From positions 62,001 through 126,000 of the forward strand of contig NZ_JADYWU010000001.1 of assembly GCF_015864665.1 (NCBI RefSeq): a stretch of 64,000 nucleotides of DNA, read 5' to 3'. Shown piece after piece: positions 15,859-25,152 of this stretch. Origin of the DNA: Salinibacterium sp. SWN167 (GTDB lineage: Bacteria; Actinomycetota; Actinomycetes; Actinomycetales; Microbacteriaceae). Under the pieces are notes generated by a model. The model saw nothing but the letters and a program-made list of their open reading frames with translations. It was not told the DNA's origin and made no database searches. Position 1 is the first letter of the stretch, and each line of letters begins with the position of its first letter. A program made the position numbers and the translations under genes.

Positions 15859-16838
15859 AGTCTTCCTGCCTTCCGACGAAAGTACGCGTCGATGCCGACG
15901 GCTCCGAGCACGATGGCGCCCGTGATGAGTCCGGTTGCTTGGCTGGGGAAGCCGAGCAAGATGATCAAGTTGCCGATGAGGGCGGTGATGAGCACGCCGC
16001 CGACGGTGCGCAGCACGCTACCGTTGCCGCCGAACACGCTCGTTCCGCCGATCACCACTGCGGTGATGGCCACGAACTCGTAGCCGGTGCCGATGATGGG
16101 GCGTGCTTGGCCGTTGCTGAGAGCGAGAAGCACTCCACACAGCCCGGCCAGAAACCCTGTCATGGCGAACGCGGCGGCCTTGGTGAATCGCACGGGAACC
16201 GCGCTGGCCTGAGCTGCTTGGTAGTTGCCACCCACCGCAAGACTCCAGCGACCAAACGAGGTTCGGGCGAGCAGCGGGTGCAGAATCAACGCCACGAAGA
16301 TGAAGATCCAGATGAACACCGGGATGCCCAGGATGCTGCTCTTCACGAAGGTGGAGAGAGCACTCGGTTGGGCGTACACAATGCCACCACCGACGAGCAA
16401 CTGGCTCAGGCCGAGAAGAACAGAGCCGGTGCCGAGCGTCGCGATGATCGGGTTGATGCGCAGGTAGCCGATCAGGAGTCCGTTGACGACACCTCCCATG
16501 CTCGCAACGAGCAAGCCCATCAGCGCGGCCGGCGCGGTGCCCATTGTTTCTTGAGCACCGAGAGTGACGAGGGCTCCCATAGCGACGTTGGCCGGCACCG
16601 AGAGGTCAGCAAGACCTCCCGTCACCATCACGAACGTCATCCCGAGGGCGATCAGGCCGACGGCCGAGTTGGCGTTGAGCACGTTGGTCAGGTTATTGAC
16701 CGTCAGGAACGATGGTGACGCAATGGACCCGATAACGACGAGCACCAGAATTGCAATGGGAATGCTCAGCGTGCTGAACAGTGCGCCGGGTGTCTTGCTC
16801 TTGTCGAGACTTTTCGCGGGTGCGACGAGCTGATTCAT
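15855..16838 (-). CDS. Sugar ABC transporter permease (RbsC type)
   Basis: A 327-residue membrane protein, second permease of the importer. The hallmarks are SPSFLTVNNLTNVLNANS, MTFVMVTGGLADLSVPANVA and AITAVVIGGTSVFGGNGS. It overlaps both neighbours by 4 bases, so ATPase, both permeases and binding protein are translated in a coupled way. Confidence 0.9.
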   Translation of the reverse strand: MNQLVAPAKSLDKSKTPGALFSTLSIPIAILVLVVIGSIASPSFLTVNNLTNVLNANSAVGLIALGMTFVMVTGGLADLSVPANVAMGALVTLGAQETMGTAPAALMGLLVASMGGVVNGLLIGYLRINPIIATLGTGSVLLGLSQLLVGGGIVYAQPSALSTFVKSSILGIPVFIWIFIFVALILHPLLARTSFGRWSLAVGGNYQAAQASAVPVRFTKAAAFAMTGFLAGLCGVLLALSNGQARPIIGTGYEFVAITAVVIGGTSVFGGNGSVLRTVGGVLITALIGNLIILLGFPSQATGLITGAIVLGAVGIDAYFRRKAGRL

Positions 16839-18346
16839 GCGGCTACCTCCTGACCTGTTGCGGCACGCATAACCGACTCTTCAGTGGCATCCGCGCGGGA
16901 AATTTCGCCTGCAATGACACCTTCGTGCAAGACGAAGATGCGGTCGCAGACGGCGAGCAGTTCGGGCAGTTCGGAGCTGATCATGAGCACTCCGCCGCCG
17001 TCTTGAGCAAATTCACCGATGATGTGGTGGATGTCGGCCTTAGCTCCCACATCGACGCCACGGGTGGGCTCGTCAAGAATGAGGAGTTTCGGTTCCGAAA
17101 GCAGCCACTTGCCGAGAACGACTTTCTGCTGGTTTCCGCCGCTGAACACGTTGAGCGGACGCTCGACCTGAGGCGGGTTGACCTTGAGACGGTCGGCAAG
17201 CTCGGTGACGATCTTGCGTTCCTTCCCCAAAAAGATGAGCATCGCGTTCGTGAGCCGAGTGATGACGGGAAGGGTGAAGTTTTCCCGAACCGACAACCCA
17301 GGAATGATGCCCTGGCCCTTGCGGTCTTCGGGAACGAGAGCAATACCGGCCGCAACCGCCTGACGGGGTGAACGAATTTTTACCGTCGCGCCGGCGAGGG
17401 TGATGGTGCCCTCCTCCAGCGGATCGAGGCCAAACAGGGCGCGAGCAACTTCGGTGCGGCCGGAGCCGACGAGGCCCGCGAGTCCGACAATCTCGTGCTT
17501 GCGAACATCCAGAGTCACGTTGTCGAATTGACCGGCGCGCGATGCGCCCTCAATCGACAGGACTTGCTCGCCGAGCTCGAGGTCGAACTTGGGGAACATT
17601 TCGTTGAGGTCGCGACCGACCATGAGACTGACCATCTCATCCGGGGTGATCCCCGCAACGTCGCGTGTCTCGATGTGGCGTCCGTCGCGAAGAACCGTGA
17701 CACGGTCGCCAATCTCCATGACCTCTTGAAGGCGATGGCTGATGTAGATGATGGCGATGCCGCGGTCACGCATCTTAGTGATGACATCGAAAAGTACGCG
17801 GGTCTCTTTGTCACCCAGCGATGACGTTGGCTCATCGAACACCACCACATTGGGCTGGCGGGCAACGACCTTGGCGATCTCGACCAGTTGCTGCTGGCTA
17901 ATAGAGAGGTCGCCCAGACGAGTCCCCGGATCGATGTCGGTGTCGAGTTCACGCAGCACGGCTTCTGCCTTGGCGTTCATCGCACGGTAATCAACAAAGG
18001 GGCCACGCTTGGGCATAGCGCCGAGGCTGATGTTTTCAGAGACCGACAGGTCGGGAACGAGATTGAGTTCTTGGTAGATCATGCCGATGCCGCGACTGCG
18101 GGCTTCACGCGGGGTCCAGTGGGTTGCCTTGCGGCCGCCGACTTCGATCTGCCCCTTGTCGGGCTGGTAGAAGCCCGCCAAGATCTTCATCAGCGTGGAC
18201 TTGCCTGCGCCGTTTTCTCCGACGATGGCATGCACTTCGCCCTCGTTGATTTCCAGATCAACGTCCTGAAGCGCCATAACGCCAGGAAAGGACTTAGTGA
18301 TCCCGGTCATCCGCAGAGCGACTGCGGGTGTCGAATCGGTTGTCAT
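16835..18346 (-). CDS. Sugar ABC transporter ATP-binding protein (RbsA type, two domains)
   Basis: A 503-residue duplicated ABC ATPase. The N-terminal domain has Walker A GENGAGKST (residues 43-51), signature LSISQQQLVEIAKV and Walker B VVVFDEPTSSLGD. The C-terminal domain has the usual degenerate P-loop LVGSGRTEVARALFG, signature FSGGNQQKVVLGKWL and LLILDEPTRGVDVG. One active and one weakened site is normal for RbsA/AraG/RhaT-type importers of monosaccharides. It overlaps the DUF4432 gene and the first permease by 4 bases each. Confidence 0.92.
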   Translation of the reverse strand: MTTDSTPAVALRMTGITKSFPGVMALQDVDLEINEGEVHAIVGENGAGKSTLMKILAGFYQPDKGQIEVGGRKATHWTPREARSRGIGMIYQELNLVPDLSVSENISLGAMPKRGPFVDYRAMNAKAEAVLRELDTDIDPGTRLGDLSISQQQLVEIAKVVARQPNVVVFDEPTSSLGDKETRVLFDVITKMRDRGIAIIYISHRLQEVMEIGDRVTVLRDGRHIETRDVAGITPDEMVSLMVGRDLNEMFPKFDLELGEQVLSIEGASRAGQFDNVTLDVRKHEIVGLAGLVGSGRTEVARALFGLDPLEEGTITLAGATVKIRSPRQAVAAGIALVPEDRKGQGIIPGLSVRENFTLPVITRLTNAMLIFLGKERKIVTELADRLKVNPPQVERPLNVFSGGNQQKVVLGKWLLSEPKLLILDEPTRGVDVGAKADIHHIIGEFAQDGGGVLMISSELPELLAVCDRIFVLHEGVIAGEISRADATEESVMRAATGQEVAA

Positions 18347-19389
18347 ACTGAACTCCCCTCATCGCGAACTGTGTGTGATTCAGAAATTCGCTGAAGTGTA
18401 AATCGCACGCTGTAGCTGACGCTCTGCGCCGCAGGGATCGAGGCGAGCTCGCCGGCCGCACGTGCTGCGCTGCGTCCAAAAACATTGGGGGTGTTGGTGG
18501 GTTCGATTCCCAATGCGTAGTGACCCTGACCCACCATCTTCCACTGGTAGAGCCACGGAAGTTCGAGACCCGAGAATTCGACGATCAGTTCCACACCAAG
18601 GTCGGGGTTCGACACCCGCACCTGCGCCGCTGGCTCGTCGCCGATCGTATGGCGGAAAACTTGTTCCGCGAAACCGGGAGTGGGTGCGGCGCCTGTCTGC
18701 CAAGCGTCGATACCTTTCTCACCCTCGGCGTCGCGCGCGACGGTCTCGCGGGAAGGAATATCGACCACGGTATTCTCCGACAGCAGCGGCCATCCGAGGT
18801 TGATGTGGTACAAAATCATGTGCGGCTGCTCGACGAACGACTCGTTAGTGACGGTGTCTTCGAGCAAAAATGACGTAGTGCCGACCTCAGCCGAAATCGT
18901 GCGCTGAAGCGTGAGGTTCTCGCCGAAGACGGCGGCCTGGCGGGTGACGGCCTCGACCACAACTTCGCTGTCAGTTGCTTCGGCACGGGTGACGCGAGCT
19001 TTCTGCGCACCAATACGACCGTGCAATCCCAAGGTCTGACCCGCGTCCTCACCGGCCGGCCCGAACGTGTCGAGGCCACAGGTGGCGAGCAGTCCTCCGC
19101 CGAAGGTGCGCAACCAGCCAGCACCCTCGGGCTCAAACGCTTCGGGGGCGGTGATCTCGGTCGGCGAGATCCACGCGATGGGGATGCCGTCGAACGTGAC
19201 CTGCCCAATGTCGAGCGCGCGGTCCGGATGAAGTTCGACCTCCATCCCGCTGCCGTTCACCATCCGGAGTCGACGAGCACCCCGCGCAGGCCCCTCGGCC
19301 TCCACGAAGCTATCGAGTCGAACGACCTGAGAGAGCGAACCTACGCGCTCTCTCAGGGCCGTTCCCTCGCGACCAAAAACGTTAGACAT
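18343..19389 (-). CDS. DUF4432 aldose-1-epimerase-like protein
   Basis: A 348-residue protein of the galactose-mutarotase fold (DUF4432 group). Key stretches are VELHPDRALDIGQVTFDGIPIAWIS, cut by WLRTFGGGLLATCGLDTFG, then LGLHGRIG, HMILYHINLGWPLL and LYQWKMVGQGHYALGIEPTN. They contain the His and Glu expected in an epimerase-type active site. No biochemical role is firmly known for the family. In this operon it may act as a mutarotase for rhamnose or another imported sugar; no classical RhaM gene is visible in the window. The ATG at 19389 overlaps the end of the cupin gene by 8 bases. Confidence 0.8.
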   Translation of the reverse strand: MSNVFGREGTALRERVGSLSQVVRLDSFVEAEGPARGARRLRMVNGSGMEVELHPDRALDIGQVTFDGIPIAWISPTEITAPEAFEPEGAGWLRTFGGGLLATCGLDTFGPAGEDAGQTLGLHGRIGAQKARVTRAEATDSEVVVEAVTRQAAVFGENLTLQRTISAEVGTTSFLLEDTVTNESFVEQPHMILYHINLGWPLLSENTVVDIPSRETVARDAEGEKGIDAWQTGAAPTPGFAEQVFRHTIGDEPAAQVRVSNPDLGVELIVEFSGLELPWLYQWKMVGQGHYALGIEPTNTPNVFGRSAARAAGELASIPAAQSVSYSVRFTLQRISESHTVRDEGSSV

Positions 19390-20626
19390 GGAGTCCCAAT
19401 TCGGCGTTCTCAGGACCGAAGTGCTTGAGAATGACGAGGTCTTGAGTAGCGGAACGGTTGGTGATGGTGACGCCGGCGCGGGCAGCAGCCTCGGTGACGA
19501 AGAACTCGTCTTGGCTGAGCTGTCCGAAACGGATGAGCGTGGCGGCGGCGATGTCGTGGTTGCCGAGTGTTCCGGTTCCCTGCACAGCGATGAGGCCGTA
19601 AGCGTCGGCATCCGTCACGGTGACGGACTGGCCGGGGCGAACCGTAAGCTCCTTGGCGCTGAAGTGCGGCGAGCGGTACACGATCCACTTTTCAACGTAG
19701 GCAGTCTCGCCATCAGCCAACGACTGTGCGGTCGAGTACGGCGCCATGAAGCGGTTCGTGACGAAGTTGGGGTCGGTGTTCTTTTCCCAGTCGAGTAAGG
19801 AAATGATGAAGTCGAAGTCGCCGTGGTGCTCCGGCGGAACATCCTTCCAGAGCAGTTCTTCGGGAACCTCACGGTTGTTGCTCCACGACTCACACATGCA
19901 GAAGACGTCGCACGCGGCCTGGGGCTCGTAGGTGCAGATGCTGGCGGGAGCGTGCAGCACACCGGAGGGGATGTCCCAGCCGGTGCCGAGCTGAGTGCGG
20001 TAGCCGCGCGAAAGATCGGTGATGCGGTTGTCTCCACCATCGCCGAAGCGCATGAGGCGGGCTTTCACCTGATCGGTGGTGACCTCAGGCTGGAAACCGA
20101 GGAACGAGATCGGCTGGTCGCCCAGGTGGTTGTTCATGTGAGGCGAGTAGTAGTAGGCCTCGGGCTTGCCTGGCTTGTCGACGAGCGCTGCTTTTTCGTC
20201 GGTGTGGTGCACGTGGAAGGGAAGAGCCTGCTGGTTGTCGAAGAACTTCGAGTACATCGGCCACTTCTCGTGCTGCGTCCAGAGACGCTCACCGATCGCT
20301 TCGCCCTTGTGGTGTCCCACGAACTCGTCGAACGGAAGCAGCGCTCCACCATCGGGGTCAACGACGAGGCTGAGGCCTTCATTGGCTCCTGTGAGAGGTC
20401 CGTTGTCGGCGCGAACGGCGGAGGAGAGCCAGCGCTCATCGATGCCGCCACGGCCTTGGGCGAAGGGGAAGTAGTCATCCGGGTGAAGACGGATGCGGCG
20501 GCCGGGAGTGCAGAACGCGCGGGGAACCCAGGTGGGGGCGAGCTGAACAATGCCCTGCCCTGCTTCCAGTGCGCGATCCATTCCGGATGCGCTGGATGCG
20601 ACGTTCTCGTACGCTCCATCAACCAT
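19382..20626 (-). CDS. Cupin protein of mannose-6-phosphate-isomerase type I fold
   Basis: A 414-residue protein, first gene of the minus-strand transporter operon. The metal-site pattern is PMI-like: PFHVHHTDEK with a glutamate following in KPEAYYYSPH, and SGVLHAP further on. A second cupin segment sits near the C-terminus (VRPGQSVTVTDADAYGLIAV). The family includes sugar-phosphate and free-sugar isomerases; the substrate here is unknown. The ATG at 20624-20626 was chosen because AAGGAG precedes it by 8 bases. Its promoter (20730-20760) carries two operators. Confidence 0.75.
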   Translation of the reverse strand: MVDGAYENVASSASGMDRALEAGQGIVQLAPTWVPRAFCTPGRRIRLHPDDYFPFAQGRGGIDERWLSSAVRADNGPLTGANEGLSLVVDPDGGALLPFDEFVGHHKGEAIGERLWTQHEKWPMYSKFFDNQQALPFHVHHTDEKAALVDKPGKPEAYYYSPHMNNHLGDQPISFLGFQPEVTTDQVKARLMRFGDGGDNRITDLSRGYRTQLGTGWDIPSGVLHAPASICTYEPQAACDVFCMCESWSNNREVPEELLWKDVPPEHHGDFDFIISLLDWEKNTDPNFVTNRFMAPYSTAQSLADGETAYVEKWIVYRSPHFSAKELTVRPGQSVTVTDADAYGLIAVQGTGTLGNHDIAAATLIRFGQLSQDEFFVTEAAARAGVTITNRSATQDLVILKHFGPENAELGLHV

Positions 20627-20705
20627 GTGCGATTCTCCTTCTTCCGAGCCGGTGCTGCAGCTGGGCGAATCGCACAGGCTGCTCTGCCTTATCAAGTTCA
20701 TATCT

Positions 20706-20760
20706 GGTTCAATGAACCGGTGTTCAGTGAACCTATCATTCGTTACGGGACAGTGTCAAC
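20706..20760 (-). promoter_or_regulatory. Promoter of the transporter operon with two tandem operators
   Basis: On the minus strand TTGACA (20754-20759) is followed after 17-18 bases by an ATAGGT/TAGGTT -10 region (20730-20736). Two dyads lie at and just downstream of it: TGTTCAGTGAACC (20721-20733) and GGTTCAATGAACC (20706-20718), 15 bases apart. The first overlaps the -10, a classic repression layout. Both read as GGTTCANTGAACC. Confidence 0.65.
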
Positions 20761-20825
20761 GCTCATCTGAATTGGCATAGATTCGGGCGGATGACGCACC
20801 GCGCTGTGTAACTACTCGTGGGTTG

Positions 20826-20842
20826 TAACATGAAATCTCACA
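20826..20842 (+). promoter_or_regulatory. -10 region and probable DeoR operator of the deoR gene
   Basis: TAACAT (20826-20831) is a possible -10. TGAAATCTCACA (20831-20842) overlaps it and matches, in 11 of 12 bases, the reverse complement of 21651-21662 in the rhaEW promoter. A GAGGAG ribosome site follows before the ATG at 20861. Confidence 0.45.
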
Positions 20843-20860
20843 CGATCTTCGAGGAGCACC

Positions 20861-21622
20861 ATGGCCACTGTCGGCACCCTGGGCGCACAACAACGCAGAG
20901 CGATGCTGCAAGAGCGCCTCAACCACGACGGCGCTCTGCGTCTCGACGACATCGCAGACGAACTCTCGGTCTCCGCCATGACCGTTCGGCGCGACCTCGA
21001 CGACATGGAAGCCGAAGGCCTCCTGCGTCGCGTACGTGGTGGCGCGATCTCTATCGCCGGGCCCCGCCCCTTTGACGAACGCCGGGCAGTGCGCTCCCGC
21101 GCCAAGCAGGTCATCGCTAGCAAAGCCGCCGCCCTCATCCCCCAGTCGGGCTCGATTGCGCTCGACGCCTCCACCACCACCGGCACCATCGCCAGCACAC
21201 TTGGCCAACGCGAAGGCCTCTCGGTGGCGACCAACTCCCTCGAAAACTTTGTGGTGCTGCGAGCGATTCCCGGCGTCAGCGGAATGGTCACCGGCGGCGA
21301 ATCAGAGCCGAACACCGAAAGCCTGGTGGGGCTCCTCGCCTGCCAGGGTGCGGGATCCGTTCTGTATTCACGGTTTTTCTCCTCGGCGAGCGCCGTTGAC
21401 CCGGTACTCGGCAGCTCGGAGGTTTCGCTGGCGGAGAGCCAAGTGAAGCAGGCCTTCGCGAGTGCTGCCCGCGAAACGATCCTCTGCGTTGATTCGTCGA
21501 AGCTCGATGACCGCTCGATCTCTGTGAGCTTCAATTTGCGCGACGTGGCCATGCTCATCACTGAACTTGACCCGCGCGACTCTCGCCTCGACGCGTACCG
21601 CGAGCATGTTGAGTTGCTGTGA
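20861..21622 (+). CDS. DeoR-family transcriptional regulator of the rhaEW-rhaB operon
   Basis: A 253-residue regulator. The N-terminal winged helix has ALRLDDIADELSVSAMTVRR followed by DLDDMEAEGLLRRVRGGA. The C-terminal DeoRC sensor domain has IALDASTTTGTIA (phosphosugar-binding) and ILCVDSSKLDDRSIS. It lies upstream of and in the same direction as rhaEW and rhaB, and DeoR proteins are established rhamnose regulators in several phyla. A likely effector is a phosphorylated rhamnose intermediate. GAGGAG lies 5 bases before the ATG. Confidence 0.9.
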   Translation: MATVGTLGAQQRRAMLQERLNHDGALRLDDIADELSVSAMTVRRDLDDMEAEGLLRRVRGGAISIAGPRPFDERRAVRSRAKQVIASKAAALIPQSGSIALDASTTTGTIASTLGQREGLSVATNSLENFVVLRAIPGVSGMVTGGESEPNTESLVGLLACQGAGSVLYSRFFSSASAVDPVLGSSEVSLAESQVKQAFASAARETILCVDSSKLDDRSISVSFNLRDVAMLITELDPRDSRLDAYREHVELL

Positions 21623-21641
21623 TGCCCCCTTGCGCTTCAGC

Positions 21642-21673
21642 GTAAGTTATTGTTAGATTTCACAAATACTTAC
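21642..21673 (+). promoter_or_regulatory. Extended dyad in the rhaEW promoter
   Basis: GTAAGT (21642-21647) mirrors ACTTAC (21668-21673), and TTGT (21650-21653) mirrors ACAA (21662-21665) on the same axis. The segment 21651-21662, reversed, is TGAAATCTAACA, shared with the deoR upstream region. It is the most likely DeoR binding site and lies 26 bases before the rhaEW start. Confidence 0.6.
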
Positions 21674-21698
21674 AAACGCGACGACACAGGACACTCGG

Positions 21699-23735
21699 AT
21701 GACAAACCCCACTGCAGCTGAACTCATCGCACGCTCGAACCGTCTCGGTTCCGATCCGCGCGTCACCAACTACGCCGGCGGCAACACGTCGGCCAAGGGC
21801 ACCGAAACGGATCCCGTGACTGGCGAGCCCATCGAGCTCATGTGGGTAAAGGGCTCAGGCGGAGACCTCGGCACCCTGAAGGAAGCCGGCCTCGCCGTGC
21901 TGCGCCTCGACCGCCTACGTTCGATGACGAACGTCTACCCGGGCATCGACCGCGAAGACGAAATGGTTGCCGCGTTCGACTACACGCTTCACGGTAAGGG
22001 TGGCGCCGCGCCCTCCATCGACACCGCCATGCACGGACTCGTGGATGCTGCGCACGTCGACCACTTGCACCCCGACTCCGGTATCGCCATTGCGACCGCC
22101 AAGGATGGCAAGAAGCTCACCAAGAAGGCGTTCGGCGACAAGGTTGTCTGGGTTGACTGGCGCCGCCCCGGCTTCCAGCTCGGACTCGACATCGCTGAGA
22201 TCAAGGCAAAGAACCCGAAGGCGATCGGCTGCATCCTCGGTGGTCACGGCATCACCGCGTGGGGCGACACAAGCGACGAAGCAGAAGCCAACAGCCTCTG
22301 GATCATCACCACCGCCGAAGAATTCATCGAGGCTAAGGGTAAGAAGGCCCCGTTCGGTCGCACCGTCGCCAAGAACGCCGCGCTGCCCGAAGAGGAGCGT
22401 CGCACCAAGGCCGCCGCCCTCGCCGCCACCGTCCGCGGCATCGCCAGCCACGACCGCCCCATGGTCGGCCACTTCACCGACGCGGATGTCGTTCTCGACT
22501 TCCTGGCCTCCGCCAATGCCCCCAAGCTCGCCGCCCTCGGCACGAGCTGCCCCGACCACTTCTTGCGCACCAAGGTGAAGCCACTGCTGCTCGACCTGCC
22601 CGCGAACGCCTCGATCGAGAAGAGCATCGAGCGTCTGAAGGAACTCCACGAGGAGTACCGCAAGGACTACACCGCGTACTACGACAAGTACGCCACCGAC
22701 GACTCCCCCGAGATCCGTGGCGCCGACCCGCTCATCGTTCTCGTTCCCGGTGTCGGCATGTTCAGCTACGGCGCCAACAAGCAGACCGCCCGCGTGGCTG
22801 GCGAGTTCTACGTGAACGCCATCAACGTCATGCGCGGCGCCGAAGCCCTCTCGACTTATGCGCCCATCAGCGATGCCGAGAAGTTCAACATCGAATACTG
22901 GGCACTCGAAGAAGCCAAGCTGCAGCGGATGCCGAAGCCCAAGTCGCACGCGACGCGCGTCGCTCTCGTGACGGGCGCAGCATCCGGAATCGGCAAGGCC
23001 ATCGCTACTCGCCTCGCAGCGGATGGCGCCTGCGTCGTCATTGCTGACCTCGACCTTGAGAAGGCCCAGGCCGCTGCCGCCGAAATCGGCAACACGGATG
23101 TCGCCATCGGCCTCAAGGTCAACGTGACCGACGCCGCAGCGATCGAGCGCATGGTGCAGGATGCCGTCCTCGCTTTCGGCGGTATCGACATCGTCGTGAA
23201 CAATGCGGGCGTTTCGCTCTCGAAGCCCCTACTGGAGACCACCGAGCAGGATTGGGACTTCCAGCACGACATCATGGCCAAGGGTTCGTTCCTGGTCTCG
23301 AAGGCCACCGCGCCGGTTCTCATCGAGCAGGCCATGGGCGGCGATGTCATTTACATCTCGTCGAAGAACGCGGTCTTCGCTGGCCCTAACAACATTGCGT
23401 ACTCGGCCACGAAGGCTGACCAGGCTCACCAGGTGCGACTGCTCGCGGTCGAGCTGGGCGAGCACGGCGTGAAGGTCAACGGCATCAACCCCGATGGCGT
23501 TGTACGCGGTTCGGGAATCTTTGCGGCAGGCTGGGGCGCTAACCGCGCCAAGACCTACGGTGTTGAAGAAGAAGACCTCGGCAAGTTCTACGCTCAGCGC
23601 ACGATCCTCAAGCGTGAGGTTCTGCCCGAGAACGTTGCCAACGCCGTCTCGGTGCTCACGGGCCCCGACCTCAGCCACACCACGGGACTTCACATCCCCG
23701 TTGATGCTGGTGTTGCGGCGGCCTTCCTCCGATGA
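21699..23735 (+). CDS. rhaEW: Bifunctional L-rhamnulose-1-phosphate aldolase / L-lactaldehyde dehydrogenase
   Basis: A 678-residue fusion. Residues 1 to about 415 form a class II aldolase-type domain (start AELIARSNRLGSDPRVTNY, then GGNTSAK, MHGLVDAAHVDHLHPDS with the metal histidines). Residues from about 420 on form a short-chain dehydrogenase with NAD motif TGAASGIG (425-432), active-site Ser in ISSKNAVF and YSATK (Tyr568, Lys572). The fusion is a known solution in actinobacteria and others: the aldolase gives DHAP and L-lactaldehyde, and the dehydrogenase oxidises lactaldehyde to L-lactate. The kinase gene overlaps by 4 bases. Confidence 0.92.
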   Translation: MTNPTAAELIARSNRLGSDPRVTNYAGGNTSAKGTETDPVTGEPIELMWVKGSGGDLGTLKEAGLAVLRLDRLRSMTNVYPGIDREDEMVAAFDYTLHGKGGAAPSIDTAMHGLVDAAHVDHLHPDSGIAIATAKDGKKLTKKAFGDKVVWVDWRRPGFQLGLDIAEIKAKNPKAIGCILGGHGITAWGDTSDEAEANSLWIITTAEEFIEAKGKKAPFGRTVAKNAALPEEERRTKAAALAATVRGIASHDRPMVGHFTDADVVLDFLASANAPKLAALGTSCPDHFLRTKVKPLLLDLPANASIEKSIERLKELHEEYRKDYTAYYDKYATDDSPEIRGADPLIVLVPGVGMFSYGANKQTARVAGEFYVNAINVMRGAEALSTYAPISDAEKFNIEYWALEEAKLQRMPKPKSHATRVALVTGAASGIGKAIATRLAADGACVVIADLDLEKAQAAAAEIGNTDVAIGLKVNVTDAAAIERMVQDAVLAFGGIDIVVNNAGVSLSKPLLETTEQDWDFQHDIMAKGSFLVSKATAPVLIEQAMGGDVIYISSKNAVFAGPNNIAYSATKADQAHQVRLLAVELGEHGVKVNGINPDGVVRGSGIFAAGWGANRAKTYGVEEEDLGKFYAQRTILKREVLPENVANAVSVLTGPDLSHTTGLHIPVDAGVAAAFLR

Positions 23736-25129
23736 ACGCGAAAGTTGTCGCCGCGGTCGATCTGGGTGCGACCAGTGGCCGAGTCATGCTCGGCCACGTG
23801 GGTCACAACGAGCTCACGGTTCGCCCCGTGGCACGTTTTCCCAACGGGCCAGTACGTCGCGTCGATGGCTTGCACTGGGACATTGATGCGCTCTACTCGA
23901 GTGTTCTCGCCGGTTTGGCGGCTGCAGTTCGTGACGAGCCGCAGTTGTCGAGCATCGGCGTGGACTCGTGGGCGGTTGACTATGCGTTGATGGCGGGTGG
24001 GCAGATGATTGCTCCCCCGTTCCATTACCGCGATGACCGCACGGCCGCGGGTGTGGAGCGCGTGCACGCGATTGCTGATCACGCTGAGCTCTACGGCTCC
24101 AACGGTCTGCAGTTCCTTCCCTTTAACACGCTGTACCAGTTCGCTGCCGAGCAGAACCTTGCCGATGCCGATGGTTTCTTGCTCGTCCCTGACCTCATCA
24201 ACTACTGGTTGACGGGCCGCCAGGTCGCTGAACAGACCAACGCCTCGACGACCGGGCTGCTGAATCTGGCGACCGGCCAGTGGGATGACGCGCTCATCGA
24301 GAAGCTCGGATACTCCCGCAGCCTCTTCCCTGAGCTAGTTACTCCCGGCACGACGCTGGGGCCAGTGCGCGACGAGCTCGGCATCCGTGCCGACGTGGTC
24401 GCTGTCGGATCGCACGACACGGCATCCGCTGTCATGGCTGTTCCGGCCACGAACGACGACTTTGCGTACATCTCGTGTGGCACGTGGGGTCTCGTCGGCG
24501 TCGAGCTGAACTCCCCCGTGCTCACCGAAGCCAGCCGGGCTGCTAACTTCACCAACGAGGGCGGTGTCGACGGACGCGTGCGCTACCTGCACAACGTCAT
24601 GGGCCTGTGGCTGCTGAGCGAGTGCGTGCGCGACTGGCAGAAGGATGACGCTAGCGTCGACCTTCTCGAGCTGTTGGCGGCGGCATCCGCTCTCGCGACA
24701 CCGGTGCCGATTTTCGATGCCAACGACCCACGCTTCCTTGCTCCCGATGGCATGCCCGCGCGCATCGCCGCGTGGTGCACCGAACACGATGTGGCTGTTC
24801 CGCAGTCGCGCGTGGAGTTTGTGCGCAGCATCATCGAGAGCCTCAGCGTTGCTTTCGTGGATGCCGTACACACGGCCTCAGAACTCTCCGGAAAGTCGGT
24901 GTCGGTCATCCATATCGTCGGCGGTGGCTCGCAGAACGAGTTGCTCTGCCAGCTGATCGCGGACCGCAGCGGAATGCCGGTGCTCGCTGGCCCCGTAGAG
25001 GCCACGGCTATTGGCAACGTGCTCGTTCAGGCACGCGCCCAGGGGTTTGTCGAGGGCTCGTTGGAGGCGTTGCGCAGCCTGGTGGCTGCCGCGTTCTCGC
25101 CGAAGCGTTACTTGCCGCGTTCGCGGTAG
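23732..25129 (+). CDS. rhaB: Rhamnulokinase
   Basis: A 465-residue FGGY-family carbohydrate kinase. The N-terminal phosphate loop is AAVDLGATSGRVM. Other RhaB-like blocks are VDSWAVDYALM, LQFLPFNTLYQFA, LVPDLINYWLTG, VAVGSHDTASAVMAVPA (catalytic Asp region) and IHIVGGGSQNELLCQ (adenosine motif). It phosphorylates L-rhamnulose at C1, feeding the fused aldolase encoded just upstream. The start overlaps the rhaEW stop (ATGA). A strong terminator follows at 25153-25187. Confidence 0.93.
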   Translation: MNAKVVAAVDLGATSGRVMLGHVGHNELTVRPVARFPNGPVRRVDGLHWDIDALYSSVLAGLAAAVRDEPQLSSIGVDSWAVDYALMAGGQMIAPPFHYRDDRTAAGVERVHAIADHAELYGSNGLQFLPFNTLYQFAAEQNLADADGFLLVPDLINYWLTGRQVAEQTNASTTGLLNLATGQWDDALIEKLGYSRSLFPELVTPGTTLGPVRDELGIRADVVAVGSHDTASAVMAVPATNDDFAYISCGTWGLVGVELNSPVLTEASRAANFTNEGGVDGRVRYLHNVMGLWLLSECVRDWQKDDASVDLLELLAAASALATPVPIFDANDPRFLAPDGMPARIAAWCTEHDVAVPQSRVEFVRSIIESLSVAFVDAVHTASELSGKSVSVIHIVGGGSQNELLCQLIADRSGMPVLAGPVEATAIGNVLVQARAQGFVEGSLEALRSLVAAAFSPKRYLPRSR

Positions 25130-25152
25130 CATCCAATTTCGCTTAACGACGT

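Noticed and set aside
15837-16718. 293-codon open frame on the plus strand
   Set aside because: Lies antisense to the RbsC-type permease; His/Glu/Arg-rich shadow without motifs.
21915-22949. 344-codon open frame on the minus strand
   Set aside because: Antisense to the aldolase domain of rhaEW; composition rich in Gly, Val and Asp with no recognisable motif or ribosome site.
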